The notes below the pieces were generated by a model. It had not been told where the DNA came from and searched no databases. It saw only the letters and a program-made list of their open reading frames with translations. A program made the translations under genes and the position numbers. From Legionella spiritensis (GTDB lineage Bacteria; Pseudomonadota; Gammaproteobacteria; Legionellales; Legionellaceae): a stretch of DNA of 64,000 bases. The stretch spans positions 1,886,501 to 1,950,500 of the forward strand of contig NZ_LT906457.1 of assembly GCF_900186965.1 (NCBI RefSeq). Reading direction: 5' to 3'. Below are positions 43,592-52,775 of the stretch, piece after piece (the stretch's first letter is position 1; each line of letters begins with the position of its first letter).

Positions 43592-44800
43592 ATGCCTATA
43601 TCGCGACTGGCCGCCTGGGTGATCTGGACAACAGCATCCATCTTTTACGCTTACCAATATATATTACGAGTTATGCCAAATATCATGCTGCAGGATTTTA
43701 TTCAGCAGTTCCATATTGACAGCACCATATTTGGGCAGTTTTCCGGCGTGTATTACATAGGATACGCCCTGATGCACTTGCCGTTAGGAATTCTCCTCGA
43801 TCGCTACGGGCCTAAAAAAATTATGACCGCATGTATCTTGCTGTCCGTCATCGGTCTGCTACCTGTTCTTTTTGCAGAACACTGGATTTATCCCGTTATC
43901 GGTCGCTTGTTGATTGGCATGGGTTCGTCTGCCGCTATTTTAGGCATCTTTAAAATCATTCGTATGACATTTACAGAGAAACAGTTTACTCGAATGCTGA
44001 GTCTTTCCGTGACTATCGGTTTAATCGGAGCCATCTACGGTGGCGGGCCGGTTAGCGCATTGACAGAGAGTCTGGGATATAAAAATGTGGTGCAAATATT
44101 TATCGGATTTGGACTCATCCTGGCCGGAATGACTTATTTTATTATCCCTGATCTGGAACAGAAACGAACTGAAAGCGTCTTATCCGATCTTAAATCGGTT
44201 CTCATGAACAAAAAGGTGATCATGATATGCCTGTTAGCCGGATTAATGGTTGGCCCCCTGGAAGGGTTTGCCGATGTATGGGGAGCAGCGTTTCTGCAAA
44301 AAATCTATGGTTTCAGCCATGAAAACTCCAGCTATCTGACGTCCATGATTTTTGTGGGCATGTGCTTTGGAGCGCCTGTTTTAAGCTACATAGGTGAAAA
44401 AACCGGCAATTATCTGGCTGTTATCGGCGCCGCAGGGGCGTTTATGATGTTTTGCTTTCTGGTTTTGATATCGGGACAATTGACCAGCCACAGTATGGTA
44501 GCCAGTTTTCTTTTAATAGGAACCTGTTCCGCTTATCAGATCCTTGCTATTTATAAAGCGTCCACCTACGTACCGGAACAGGTCGCCGGATTAACCACCG
44601 CGGTGGCCAACATGATTATCATGAGTTTTGGATACGCGTTTCACTCCCTGATTGGATTAGTAGTCAACCATTTTGGCGGTACTACCGTATCAAAAGCGTT
44701 TATCTACGGGATCAGCATCATCCCGATTGGCCTGGGTATCGCGGTGCTTGGCTTCCTGGCATTGTTGTATAAAGAGCGAAACAAAATGATAGCGGCATAA
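43592..44800 (+). CDS. MFS transporter
   Basis: 402-residue major facilitator with twelve predicted helices. Loop 2-3 has the MFS signature G-x-L-x-D-R-x-G as GILLDRYGPKK. The opening WVIWTTASIFYAYQYILRVM and an equivalent opening in the MFS protein at 54510 place both in the same Legionella-rich branch. AAAGGA precedes the ATG. Substrate not readable. It is convergent with rimI, from which a hairpin separates it. Confidence 0.85.
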   Translation: MPISRLAAWVIWTTASIFYAYQYILRVMPNIMLQDFIQQFHIDSTIFGQFSGVYYIGYALMHLPLGILLDRYGPKKIMTACILLSVIGLLPVLFAEHWIYPVIGRLLIGMGSSAAILGIFKIIRMTFTEKQFTRMLSLSVTIGLIGAIYGGGPVSALTESLGYKNVVQIFIGFGLILAGMTYFIIPDLEQKRTESVLSDLKSVLMNKKVIMICLLAGLMVGPLEGFADVWGAAFLQKIYGFSHENSSYLTSMIFVGMCFGAPVLSYIGEKTGNYLAVIGAAGAFMMFCFLVLISGQLTSHSMVASFLLIGTCSAYQILAIYKASTYVPEQVAGLTTAVANMIIMSFGYAFHSLIGLVVNHFGGTTVSKAFIYGISIIPIGLGIAVLGFLALLYKERNKMIAA

Positions 44801-44844
44801 CCAGGGGGGGATAAAAGCAATAAATTCCGCAGAGGGTGTTTTGC

Positions 44845-44882
44845 CGATCGCAGATTGCCGGGCCTGATCCCGCCTGCGATCG
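44845..44882. terminator. bidirectional terminator-like hairpin
   Basis: CGATCGCAG (44845-44853) and CTGCGATCG (44874-44882) form a perfect nine-base stem, and GGG/CCC inside can extend it. It lies between the convergent MFS and rimI genes, with no long T-run on either side. Confidence 0.5.
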
Positions 44883-44884
44883 AG

Positions 44885-45343
44885 CTAAAGCCATTTTTTC
44901 AGCACCAGTGCGTCTTCCTCCTTGCCATCTTCATCCGTGTAATAGCCGGTTTTAATGCCTTTCCTTTGAAACCCCAGACTTTCATATAACGCTATGGCGG
45001 CTTTGTTGGTCGGTCGAACTTCGAGAACAAGGGTGGCGATCAGATTTTTGTCCAGAGACTCCAGTAAATTTTTTAATAAAAAACGTCCATAGCCTTTGCC
45101 TTGACAAGAAACGTCGATGCAAAGATTAAGAATATGGCATACACCGTTACTTTGACGGGCAATCAAATATCCGACAATCCGTGGTCCAGTCGATTTCTCC
45201 GTTGACTCTAAAACACGGCAATTGTAACCAACCAAAATGCAATCCTGTAAAATACTGCGACTCCAGGGCGCTTTATGGGAAGCAAGTTCTATAGTATAGA
45301 CACGATCAAGATCACTAACCTGCATTGGGCGAACTTTAAGCAT
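44885..45343 (-). CDS. rimI: RimI-like ribosomal protein S18 N-acetyltransferase
   Basis: 152-residue GNAT acetyltransferase from ATG 45343. Motif A CQGKGYGRFLLKNLLES binds acetyl-CoA; LEVRPTNKAAIALYESLGFQ is the RimI hallmark. A TTG at 45370 would add nine residues and is less likely. REP-like units lie directly upstream. Confidence 0.85.
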   Translation of the reverse strand: MLKVRPMQVSDLDRVYTIELASHKAPWSRSILQDCILVGYNCRVLESTEKSTGPRIVGYLIARQSNGVCHILNLCIDVSCQGKGYGRFLLKNLLESLDKNLIATLVLEVRPTNKAAIALYESLGFQRKGIKTGYYTDEDGKEEDALVLKKWL

Positions 45344-45383
45344 GTTACCGTTACCAGATTGGGTTAACAAAAAATAATATCTT

Positions 45384-45479
45384 GTAGCCCGTCATGAAGG
45401 CGAAGCCGTAATGCGGGAAAACGTTCCTAATTGGCACATCAAACCCGCAATACGGCCGAAGGCCTCCTTACGGGCTACT
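45384..45479. repeat. REP-like pair upstream of rimI
   Basis: Unit one (45384-45424, TAGCCCGTCATGAAGGCGAA then GCCGTAATGCGGG) and the inverted unit two (45440-45479, AACCCGCAATACGGCCGAAG ... TTACGGGCTAC). A copy of AAATTTGG-C/T-ACACAGAGCC follows at about 45506-45525, as it does near 41640. Confidence 0.85.
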
Positions 45480-45613
45480 GCCTTTTCGCAAAAAATAGTG
45501 CGAAGAAAATTTGGTACACAGAGCCTAATTATCACCATCCTTTTTCTCATTATACTCAGTCCGGCAAGTTTTTGTAACTTAATGACAGGAAGTGATAGCT
45601 CATGGCAGGATAT

Positions 45614-45645
45614 GTAAGTTCGTTATCTGTAGACAACGAACTTAC
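45614..45645 (-). terminator. hairpin downstream of lpd
   Basis: Perfect 11-base arms GTAAGTTCGTT (45614-45624) and AACGAACTTAC (45635-45645), loop of 10, 15 bases past the lpd stop. There is no T-run, so it may be a Rho-assisted end or an RNA-stabilising structure. Confidence 0.5.
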
Positions 45646-45659
45646 TCAAACGAAAACTA

Positions 45660-47084
45660 TTATTTTTTCTTCTTTTTGGGCAGATACAAATCCGTAATGG
45701 TTCCCTCAAACGCCTCGGCAGATAACATAACCGTTTCAGAGAGTGTCGGATGTGGATGAATGGTTAAAGCAATATCTTCAACGTCGCATTCCATTTCAAT
45801 TGCGAGTGCCGCTTCGGAGATCAAATCTCCGGCATTCACTCCAACAATACCGGCTCCAAGTATGCGGTTGGTTTCAGGACAGAAAAGCAGTTTGGTCATA
45901 CCCTCACCACGCCCCATACTGAGAGCCCGCCCACTGGCCGCCCAGGGAAACGTTCCCTTTTCATATGGGATCCCCTTTTCTTTCGCTTCTTTTTCCGTTA
46001 GTCCGGCCCAGGCGATTTCAGGATCAGTATAAGCTACGCTGGCAATACAGCGTGGATCGAACTGATGTTTCATACCGGCAATCACTTCCGCGGCAACCCG
46101 GCCTTCCGGTATCGCTTTATGCGCCAGCATTGGCTGCCCGACCACATCACCTATCGCAAAAATATGAGACACATTGGTACGCATTTGTTTATCAACTTTA
46201 ATAAACCCTCTTTCATCCACCTTGACACCAGCCTTGTCCGCACTGATAGTACCACCGTTTGGTTTACGGCCAACCGATAACAGAACCTGCTGAAAACACA
46301 AGGGTTTGTCCGTGGCATGTTCACCTTCCATGGTGACGTAGATACCGTCTTTTTTCGCATCAATAGCAGTGACTTTGGTTTTTAACAGGAATGTCACGCC
46401 TTTGTTGGCCATACGTTTCTGCAAGACCTTCACCAAATCGGCATCCGCACCGGGTATTAACTGATCCATAAATTCAACAACCGTTACCTTGACACCCAGA
46501 GCACTGTATACGGTCGCCATTTCAAGGCCAATAATACCACCGCCTAAAACAAGCAAATCCCCTTTGATATCGGCCAGTTCCAAAGCGCCGGTGGAACTGA
46601 AAATTCGGGAATCTTCAGGCACAAAAGGTAACGTGATGGACTCGCTGCCTACGGCAATAATGGCGTTTTCAAAATCAATGGTTGTTTTTTTACCGTTACC
46701 ATCAACCACAACCTGATTGGCTCCGGAAAAATTAGCCACTCCGGTCAATACCTCAACCTTACGTTGCTTGGCCAACGCTTTCAGACCACCGGTTAACTGG
46801 CCCGTTACGGAGTTTTTCCAGGCAACCAGCTTTTTGCTATCCACTTTGGGTTTGCCGAAACCAACCCCCATATCGCCCATTTCATGGGCTTCATCCAGTA
46901 TCCTTGCAACATGAAGAAGTGCTTTTGAAGGAATACAACCGACATTGAGACAAACGCCGCCCAGACTATCAAAACGTTCAACCAGGACAACTTTTTTACC
47001 TAAATCGGCGGCACGGAATGCTGCCGTATAACCACCAGGCCCGCTTCCCAGAACTACAACTTCGGTTTTTACATTTTCACTCAT
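45660..47084 (-). CDS. lpd: dihydrolipoamide dehydrogenase (E3)
   Basis: 474-residue FAD/NAD-dependent disulphide oxidoreductase that reoxidises lipoamide of the pyruvate dehydrogenase complex. GSGPGGYTAAFRAADLG binds FAD; GGVCLNVGCIPSKALL holds the redox cysteine pair; LGGGIIGLEMATVYSALG binds NAD; HPHPTLSETV near the C-terminus carries the catalytic His-Glu. Third gene after aceE and aceF. Confidence 0.97.
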   Translation of the reverse strand: MSENVKTEVVVLGSGPGGYTAAFRAADLGKKVVLVERFDSLGGVCLNVGCIPSKALLHVARILDEAHEMGDMGVGFGKPKVDSKKLVAWKNSVTGQLTGGLKALAKQRKVEVLTGVANFSGANQVVVDGNGKKTTIDFENAIIAVGSESITLPFVPEDSRIFSSTGALELADIKGDLLVLGGGIIGLEMATVYSALGVKVTVVEFMDQLIPGADADLVKVLQKRMANKGVTFLLKTKVTAIDAKKDGIYVTMEGEHATDKPLCFQQVLLSVGRKPNGGTISADKAGVKVDERGFIKVDKQMRTNVSHIFAIGDVVGQPMLAHKAIPEGRVAAEVIAGMKHQFDPRCIASVAYTDPEIAWAGLTEKEAKEKGIPYEKGTFPWAASGRALSMGRGEGMTKLLFCPETNRILGAGIVGVNAGDLISEAALAIEMECDVEDIALTIHPHPTLSETVMLSAEAFEGTITDLYLPKKKKK

Positions 47085-47171
47085 TACAAGCCTCTTTATT
47101 TAATTAGAAAGCCGGGCCTGTTGACAGCGCATTTACAGCCGTGAAATGACCTGCCAACAGACCCTGATTTT

Positions 47172-48806
47172 TTACAATAATATCCGACGCGCGTCTTCCA
47201 GTAAATCCGCAAGGAAACGGGTAAATCGAGCCGCTTCCGCACCATCGATAACCCGATGGTCATAGGACAATGATAAAGGAAGCATGAGACGGGGTTTAAA
47301 ATCGCTTCCCTGATAAACCGGTTTTATTGACGATCGTGACAATCCCAGGATGGCGACTTCCGGCCCGTTGACAATGGGAGTAAACGCCGTGCCTCCTATT
47401 CCACCCAGACTGGAAATTGTAAAACAACCTCCGCTCATATCGGCAGGAGTCAAACCTTTCTCCCGCGCTTTTCCGCTTAATTCACCCATTTGCCGGGCAA
47501 TGTCCCCAATCGATAACTGGTCCGTATTTTTAATGACCGGAACCACCAAACCATTGGGTGTATCCACCGCGATACCGATGTTAAAATATTTTTTATAAAT
47601 TAAATTCTCGCCGCCCGCATCCAGGGACGCGTTAAACTGCGGAAACTTTGTCAAGGCTTTGGTCACCGCTTTGGTAACAAAAGCGAGCAAGGTCAACTTA
47701 TATCCGGCTTGCTTTGCCTTGTCCGACTCCTGTTTACGAAACGCTTCCAGCTCCGTAATATCGGCCTCATCAAACTGGGTGACATGCGGGATTGTAATCC
47801 AGGAACGATGGACGTTAACGCCGGTCAGACGTTTGATTTTATTCAACGGCTTTGTTTCTATCTCGCCAAATTTGCTGAAATCCACCACCGGTGCCTGTGG
47901 CATAGCCATAAGACCCGAACCGGCTTTCTGACTCAAGCGTTCCTTGACATACGCCTGAACATCTTCCCGGGTGATCCTGTTTTTACGGCCGCTTCCTTTC
48001 ACCCTGTCAAGCGCCACACCCAATTCTCTCGCCAGGCGTCTAACCGCCGGTCCCGCCGCAACAAGGTTTGTTGACGTACTGGCCGGATCGTCGCTTTCCC
48101 GCGGCTGATACCCGGCCTTTTCCTGTCGTTGCGGCGCTTTTTCCTCAACCATGGTTTTGTCCGCGATCGATTCCGGTTCACCGGAGGGGGACTTCGTCTT
48201 TTCAGGCTCCTCTTGCTCAACCTTCATGGTGACTATCCTGTTTCCCTGGGACACCTTGTCGCCTACTTTTACCGCAACAGACAACACTTCACCCGAATAG
48301 GGCGAGGGGATCTCCATTGTCGCTTTATCACCTTCCAGGGTAATTAAAGACTGATCCTTGGCAATAACATCTCCGGCATTGACCATCACTTCAATAACAT
48401 CCACATTTTCCGCACCACCAATATCAGGAATCAGGATCTCTCTCGATTCGGATGAGGAAACGGATTTCGGCTGCGGCGATTCCGGCTTGCCCGGGGGTGT
48501 CTGTTCTTTTTGTGGCGGTGTGCTCGACTTCGACATCTCACCATCTTCAGAGGCGGCAGTCGGTTGCGAGCCCGAGAGAATCAGAATCTCATCACCCTCT
48601 GAAACCTTGTCACCAACCTTGACCAGCACTTTTTCAACCTTTCCTGCTGAAGGAGAGGGAATGTCCATGCTTGCTTTTTCCGATTCCAGCGTGACCAGGG
48701 GCGTATCCACTGAAATCTCATCGCCCGGTTTTATCAGAATTTCAATAACATCCACATCAGTCGCGCCACCAATATCCGGTATTGTAACTTTCATATCTTC
48801 GGCCAT
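47172..48806 (-). CDS. aceF: dihydrolipoamide acetyltransferase (E2) with two lipoyl domains
   Basis: 544 residues. Two lipoyl domains (about 5-80 and 120-195), with lipoyl lysines in ESEKASMDIPSP and EGDKATMEIPSP; Pro/Ala/Glu-rich linkers; a peripheral-subunit-binding domain (about 250-290, AAGPAVRRLARELGVALDRV); and a catalytic trimer domain with DHRVIDGAEAARF. E. coli has three lipoyl domains; two is common elsewhere. It lies between aceE and lpd. Confidence 0.97.
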   Translation of the reverse strand: MAEDMKVTIPDIGGATDVDVIEILIKPGDEISVDTPLVTLESEKASMDIPSPSAGKVEKVLVKVGDKVSEGDEILILSGSQPTAASEDGEMSKSSTPPQKEQTPPGKPESPQPKSVSSSESREILIPDIGGAENVDVIEVMVNAGDVIAKDQSLITLEGDKATMEIPSPYSGEVLSVAVKVGDKVSQGNRIVTMKVEQEEPEKTKSPSGEPESIADKTMVEEKAPQRQEKAGYQPRESDDPASTSTNLVAAGPAVRRLARELGVALDRVKGSGRKNRITREDVQAYVKERLSQKAGSGLMAMPQAPVVDFSKFGEIETKPLNKIKRLTGVNVHRSWITIPHVTQFDEADITELEAFRKQESDKAKQAGYKLTLLAFVTKAVTKALTKFPQFNASLDAGGENLIYKKYFNIGIAVDTPNGLVVPVIKNTDQLSIGDIARQMGELSGKAREKGLTPADMSGGCFTISSLGGIGGTAFTPIVNGPEVAILGLSRSSIKPVYQGSDFKPRLMLPLSLSYDHRVIDGAEAARFTRFLADLLEDARRILL

Positions 48807-48880
48807 ATTTATCCTCGCAAACAGTTCAACCGGGATGAAACGCTGTTCAATCCCGGCTAAAGGTATTCATTCGTGTTTCA

Positions 48881-51550
48881 TTAATGAGTAATCGGGTCAG
48901 GCTTCTCATTATTAATTTGATACCGCTTGATAGCATCCTTCACATGAGTCTGTTTCATCTCACCTTGTGCCACGAGCGCTTCCAGTGCCGCAAGAACTAT
49001 AAATTTCGCATCAACCTCAAAGAAATGACGCAAGCGCTCACGCGTATCACTTCGACCATAACCGTCCGTACCCAGCACCACATAGCTGCCAGGAACATAA
49101 GGTCTTATTTGATCCGCGTACAGACGCATGTAATCGGTAGCGGCAATCACAGGTCCCTTTCGATCCTTTAATTGCTCCGTCACATAACTTCGGCGCGGCT
49201 TGGCGGTGTCAGGGTGCATACGATTATAACGCTCGGCCGCCAGGCCATCGCGGCGTAACTCGTTAAAACTGGTCACACTCCAGATATCCGAACTGACGCC
49301 AAAATCCTCCTGAAGCAAGTGAGCAGCTTTGATTACTTCCCGTAATATCGTACCTGATCCCATAAGCTGTACATGGGCCTTATTCTTTTTACCAATGGTT
49401 TCAAGCAGATACATACCTTTTATAATGCCTTCTTCAACCCCTTTCGGCATATCAGGATGTGTGTAATTTTCGTTCATAACGGTAATGTAATAAAACACGT
49501 TATCCTGCTTCTGATACATGCGGTACAAACCATGCCGCATGATTACCGCCAGTTCGTAGGCGTACGTCGGATCATAAGCCACGCAGTTCGGGATAGTTGA
49601 GGCCATGATATGACTATGGCCATCCTGATGCTGTAACCCTTCCCCGGCAAGCGTTGTACGTCCGGCGGTACCACCCAGAAGAAATCCCCGCGCCTGCATA
49701 TCACCGGCGGCCCAGGCCAAATCGCCAATACGCTGGAATCCAAACATGGAATAATAGATATAGAACGGAATCATAGTCAGTTTATTGGAGCTGTACGACG
49801 TCGCTGCGGCAATCCAGGAACAAAACGCCCCCGCTTCATTAATGCCTTCTTCAAGAATCTGCCCGTCGCGTGCTTCCCGATAATACATGACCTGCTCATG
49901 ATCAACCGGAGTATACAGTTGCCCGACCGGCGAATAAATTCCTATCTGGCGAAACAGTCCTTCCATACCAAAGGTGCGACACTCATCGGGAACAATTGGT
50001 ACAATCCGGGAACTCAACGTTTTATCCTTTAATAAAACGGATAAAATTCGCACAAATGCCATAGTTGTTGAAATTTCACGCTCTCCCGTACCCTTGGTCA
50101 CAGAAGAAAAAGCGGAAAGCTCGGGAATATCCAGTTTTTCAAGCTCATGGTTTCGGGACGGCAGATAACCGCCAAGAGCCTCACGCTGGTTTTTTATATA
50201 TTGAATTTCAGGGCTGTTTTCTTCAGGACGATAAAAAGGTATGTCCGTTATTTTATCATCACTGACAGGGATACTGAACCGATCACGAAAAGCGCGTAAT
50301 TGTTCAATGGTCATTTTTTTCTGCTGATGGGTGATGTTTTGTCCTTCACCCGCGGCTCCCATACCATAACCCTTGATCGTTTTAGCCAGAATAACCGTAG
50401 GGGTACCCTTGTGCTCGACAGCCTGGGCATAAGCGGCATAGACTTTTTGCGGATCATGTCCACCACGGTTAAGACGCCAGATTTCCTCGTCGGACATATT
50501 GGCAACCATAGCTTTCAATTCAGGATACTGACCAAAAAAATGCTCGCGGACATAAGCGCCGTCGTTGGCTTTGTAAGCCTGGTAGTCACCATCGACACAC
50601 TCTTCCATGCGTTTTTGCAGAATGCCTGTCTTGTCACGGGCAAACAGCGCGTCCCAGCGGCCACCCCATAACACTTTAATGACATTCCATCCCGCCCCAT
50701 GGAATACACCTTCCAGTTCCTGGATAATTTTTCCGTTGCCGCGCACCGGGCCGTCAAGCCGTTGCAGATTGCAATTCACTACAAAAATAAGATTATCCAG
50801 TTTTTCACGGGCAGCAATAGACAGGGCACCCACAGACTCCGGCTCATCCATTTCTCCGTCACCAAGAAATGCCCATACCTTTCTTCCCTCCGCAGGAATT
50901 AAGCCCCTGTTTTCCAGATACTTCAGGAATCTGGCCTGGTAAATGGCCTGTAGCGGTCCAAGCCCCATGGACACCGTTGGAAATTGCCAGAATTCGCTCA
51001 TTAACCACGGATGCGGGTAGGAGGACAAGCCATCCACTTCCACTTCCTGCCTGAATCTGGCCAGCTGATGTTCGCTCAAACGTCCCTCGAGAAACGCCCG
51101 CGCGTAAATTCCCGGTGCAGAGTGGCCTTGAATATAAACCAAATCGCCGCCATGACTGGTAGCCTCTGGCCCCTTGAAAAAATAGTTAAACCCGGTTTCA
51201 TAAAGCGTAGATGCCGACGCGTAGGACGCAATATGGCCACCCAGTTCCGGTGCGTATTTTCCGGCACGCAAAACCATAGCTACGGCATTCCATCGAATTA
51301 ATGCATTGATTCGTTTACCAATTCCTTCATCCGGAGGCATCGGTTTTTCTTCATGTGGTTTAATAGTATTGCGATAAGGCGTATGTACCATGCTCTCCAG
51401 ATGGACACCTTCCGAATTGGCCTTGTTAAAAAGCTCCTGGAGAATAAAAGAAGCACGAACACATCCATCATTTCTTATTACCGCTTGCAAGGCATCCAGC
51501 CACTCACGTGTTTCTATTGGATCAATATCTTTTGCATTTTCTTGTGACAT
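48881..51550 (-). CDS. aceE: pyruvate dehydrogenase E1, homodimeric type
   Basis: 889 residues, the usual length for AceE. The thiamine-diphosphate motif starts GDGEMDEPE and ends VNCNLQRLDGP; HSAPGIYARAFLEGRLSEHQ and SYPHPWLMSEFWQFPTVSMG are AceE-specific. It decarboxylates pyruvate and transfers acetyl to E2. First of the aceE-aceF-lpd set; the lipoprotein gene ends 31 bases upstream, so the promoter may lie further up. Confidence 0.98.
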   Translation of the reverse strand: MSQENAKDIDPIETREWLDALQAVIRNDGCVRASFILQELFNKANSEGVHLESMVHTPYRNTIKPHEEKPMPPDEGIGKRINALIRWNAVAMVLRAGKYAPELGGHIASYASASTLYETGFNYFFKGPEATSHGGDLVYIQGHSAPGIYARAFLEGRLSEHQLARFRQEVEVDGLSSYPHPWLMSEFWQFPTVSMGLGPLQAIYQARFLKYLENRGLIPAEGRKVWAFLGDGEMDEPESVGALSIAAREKLDNLIFVVNCNLQRLDGPVRGNGKIIQELEGVFHGAGWNVIKVLWGGRWDALFARDKTGILQKRMEECVDGDYQAYKANDGAYVREHFFGQYPELKAMVANMSDEEIWRLNRGGHDPQKVYAAYAQAVEHKGTPTVILAKTIKGYGMGAAGEGQNITHQQKKMTIEQLRAFRDRFSIPVSDDKITDIPFYRPEENSPEIQYIKNQREALGGYLPSRNHELEKLDIPELSAFSSVTKGTGEREISTTMAFVRILSVLLKDKTLSSRIVPIVPDECRTFGMEGLFRQIGIYSPVGQLYTPVDHEQVMYYREARDGQILEEGINEAGAFCSWIAAATSYSSNKLTMIPFYIYYSMFGFQRIGDLAWAAGDMQARGFLLGGTAGRTTLAGEGLQHQDGHSHIMASTIPNCVAYDPTYAYELAVIMRHGLYRMYQKQDNVFYYITVMNENYTHPDMPKGVEEGIIKGMYLLETIGKKNKAHVQLMGSGTILREVIKAAHLLQEDFGVSSDIWSVTSFNELRRDGLAAERYNRMHPDTAKPRRSYVTEQLKDRKGPVIAATDYMRLYADQIRPYVPGSYVVLGTDGYGRSDTRERLRHFFEVDAKFIVLAALEALVAQGEMKQTHVKDAIKRYQINNEKPDPITH

Positions 51551-51581
51551 GAATGTATTCCTCGTCAGTCTTCAGGCTTTG

Positions 51582-51974
51582 TTAGCACACAGGAGATACC
51601 TGCAATCGTTTATGGATAACGCCACCGCACGATTGCATGCAAACCTGATAATCGGCCCGGCAATTACAGGTTGTTTTGCGGCATTGTAGTGGATCACGGT
51701 AGGATTTCAAATCACGGGCAATAATTCCACCCTCCACACAAACTTCATGAACGTATTTTCGATAGTGTCTCGCCGCAGTCTGGTTGGCGTAAGCCGTGCA
51801 TTGGGGACAATTGTTTCGACATACCCTGTTGCACTGCTTCGCCGCCTGCTGACAAGCGACCCTGCAGGCAGCGAATGCCTGTTTATCCCCGGGCTGTTTG
51901 GTCATTGATACGCAGGATGCCAGAAATAACGCCAGTCCAATCAACAACACCACTCGACTAATAGAATTTATCAT
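51582..51974 (-). CDS. cysteine-rich lipoprotein, function unknown
   Basis: 130 residues. The lipobox LASC (Cys near residue 21) follows a hydrophobic signal. The mature part has about sixteen cysteines, including CRVACQQAAKQCNRVCRNNC and CNCRADYQVCMQSC, which suggests several disulphides or metal binding. Lies just before aceE on the same strand. No family recognised. Confidence 0.7.
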   Translation of the reverse strand: MINSISRVVLLIGLALFLASCVSMTKQPGDKQAFAACRVACQQAAKQCNRVCRNNCPQCTAYANQTAARHYRKYVHEVCVEGGIIARDLKSYRDPLQCRKTTCNCRADYQVCMQSCGGVIHKRLQVSPVC

Positions 51975-52020
51975 TTCGGACTCGTATTTGGTTAGGGCTT
52001 GTTTGTAAACATTTCATAAA

Positions 52021-52773
52021 CTACAACCAGGCGACCAGGGTAAAAGCGGCAATGAATACCAGGTAAACGATCATGGCATGCTCAACCAGGCTTTGGGCAA
52101 ATGGCAGTGAAACCATTTCGTTTTCCCTGGCGCGTGCGGCGAGCAGCCCGCCTTGTCCGAGCAATTCCGTATTGTATGCGGGCAAGGCAAAAAGATTCTG
52201 GATTAGAAAATGCAAGCCATGCTGAAAATTACCAACCAGTAAATACAGCAATACCGTTAATCTTGCGGGTATCCAGTCCAGAATATCAGTAAGTCTTTGT
52301 GCCTCACCGGACGTTAATGACTGATCCCGGCATAAGGAGACAAGGCGGTATACAAGTGCCGCTAACGGACCCAAAATAATATACCAGAAAATGATCGCAA
52401 AGACCTGATTATTAACTACCGCAAAATAATTGAAGGCGGCGGACTCTTCTTCCGCCTCGGTCTCACCATTATTGACCGGATAAAAAGGATTGCCCGGGCC
52501 AAGGCAATAATAAAAAACAATCAGGTTCAGGATCAGATAAATAAAACCAAATAACAAACTTTTAAACAGGCAAAGTACGATGAACACGGCAAGAAACAAC
52601 GGCAGTATTACAATAAATAAAGTCAGCCATCGATTGGCCAGGAATCCTGTTTGAGGCAGCTTTCCACAGACAATATTAAAATAATCCGTAAACCATGAAA
52701 AACGCTTGTGCGAGACGGAATGAACCAGATATCGTTCGCTGAATAAACAAAGTACTATAACCAGTAATTTCAT
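52021..52773 (-). CDS. ampE: AmpE-like inner-membrane protein
   Basis: 250 residues, four or five membrane helices. The opening MKLLVIVLCLFSERYLVHS and the loop FGPxAALVYRL (here LGPLAALVYRLVSL) and DILDWIPARLTVLLYLLVGN match AmpE/CobD-like proteins. AmpE has been linked to sensing for AmpC induction with AmpD; no ampD is adjacent. Two bases separate it from the antiporter gene. Confidence 0.82.
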   Translation of the reverse strand: MKLLVIVLCLFSERYLVHSVSHKRFSWFTDYFNIVCGKLPQTGFLANRWLTLFIVILPLFLAVFIVLCLFKSLLFGFIYLILNLIVFYYCLGPGNPFYPVNNGETEAEEESAAFNYFAVVNNQVFAIIFWYIILGPLAALVYRLVSLCRDQSLTSGEAQRLTDILDWIPARLTVLLYLLVGNFQHGLHFLIQNLFALPAYNTELLGQGGLLAARARENEMVSLPFAQSLVEHAMIVYLVFIAAFTLVAWL

Positions 52774-52775
52774 GC

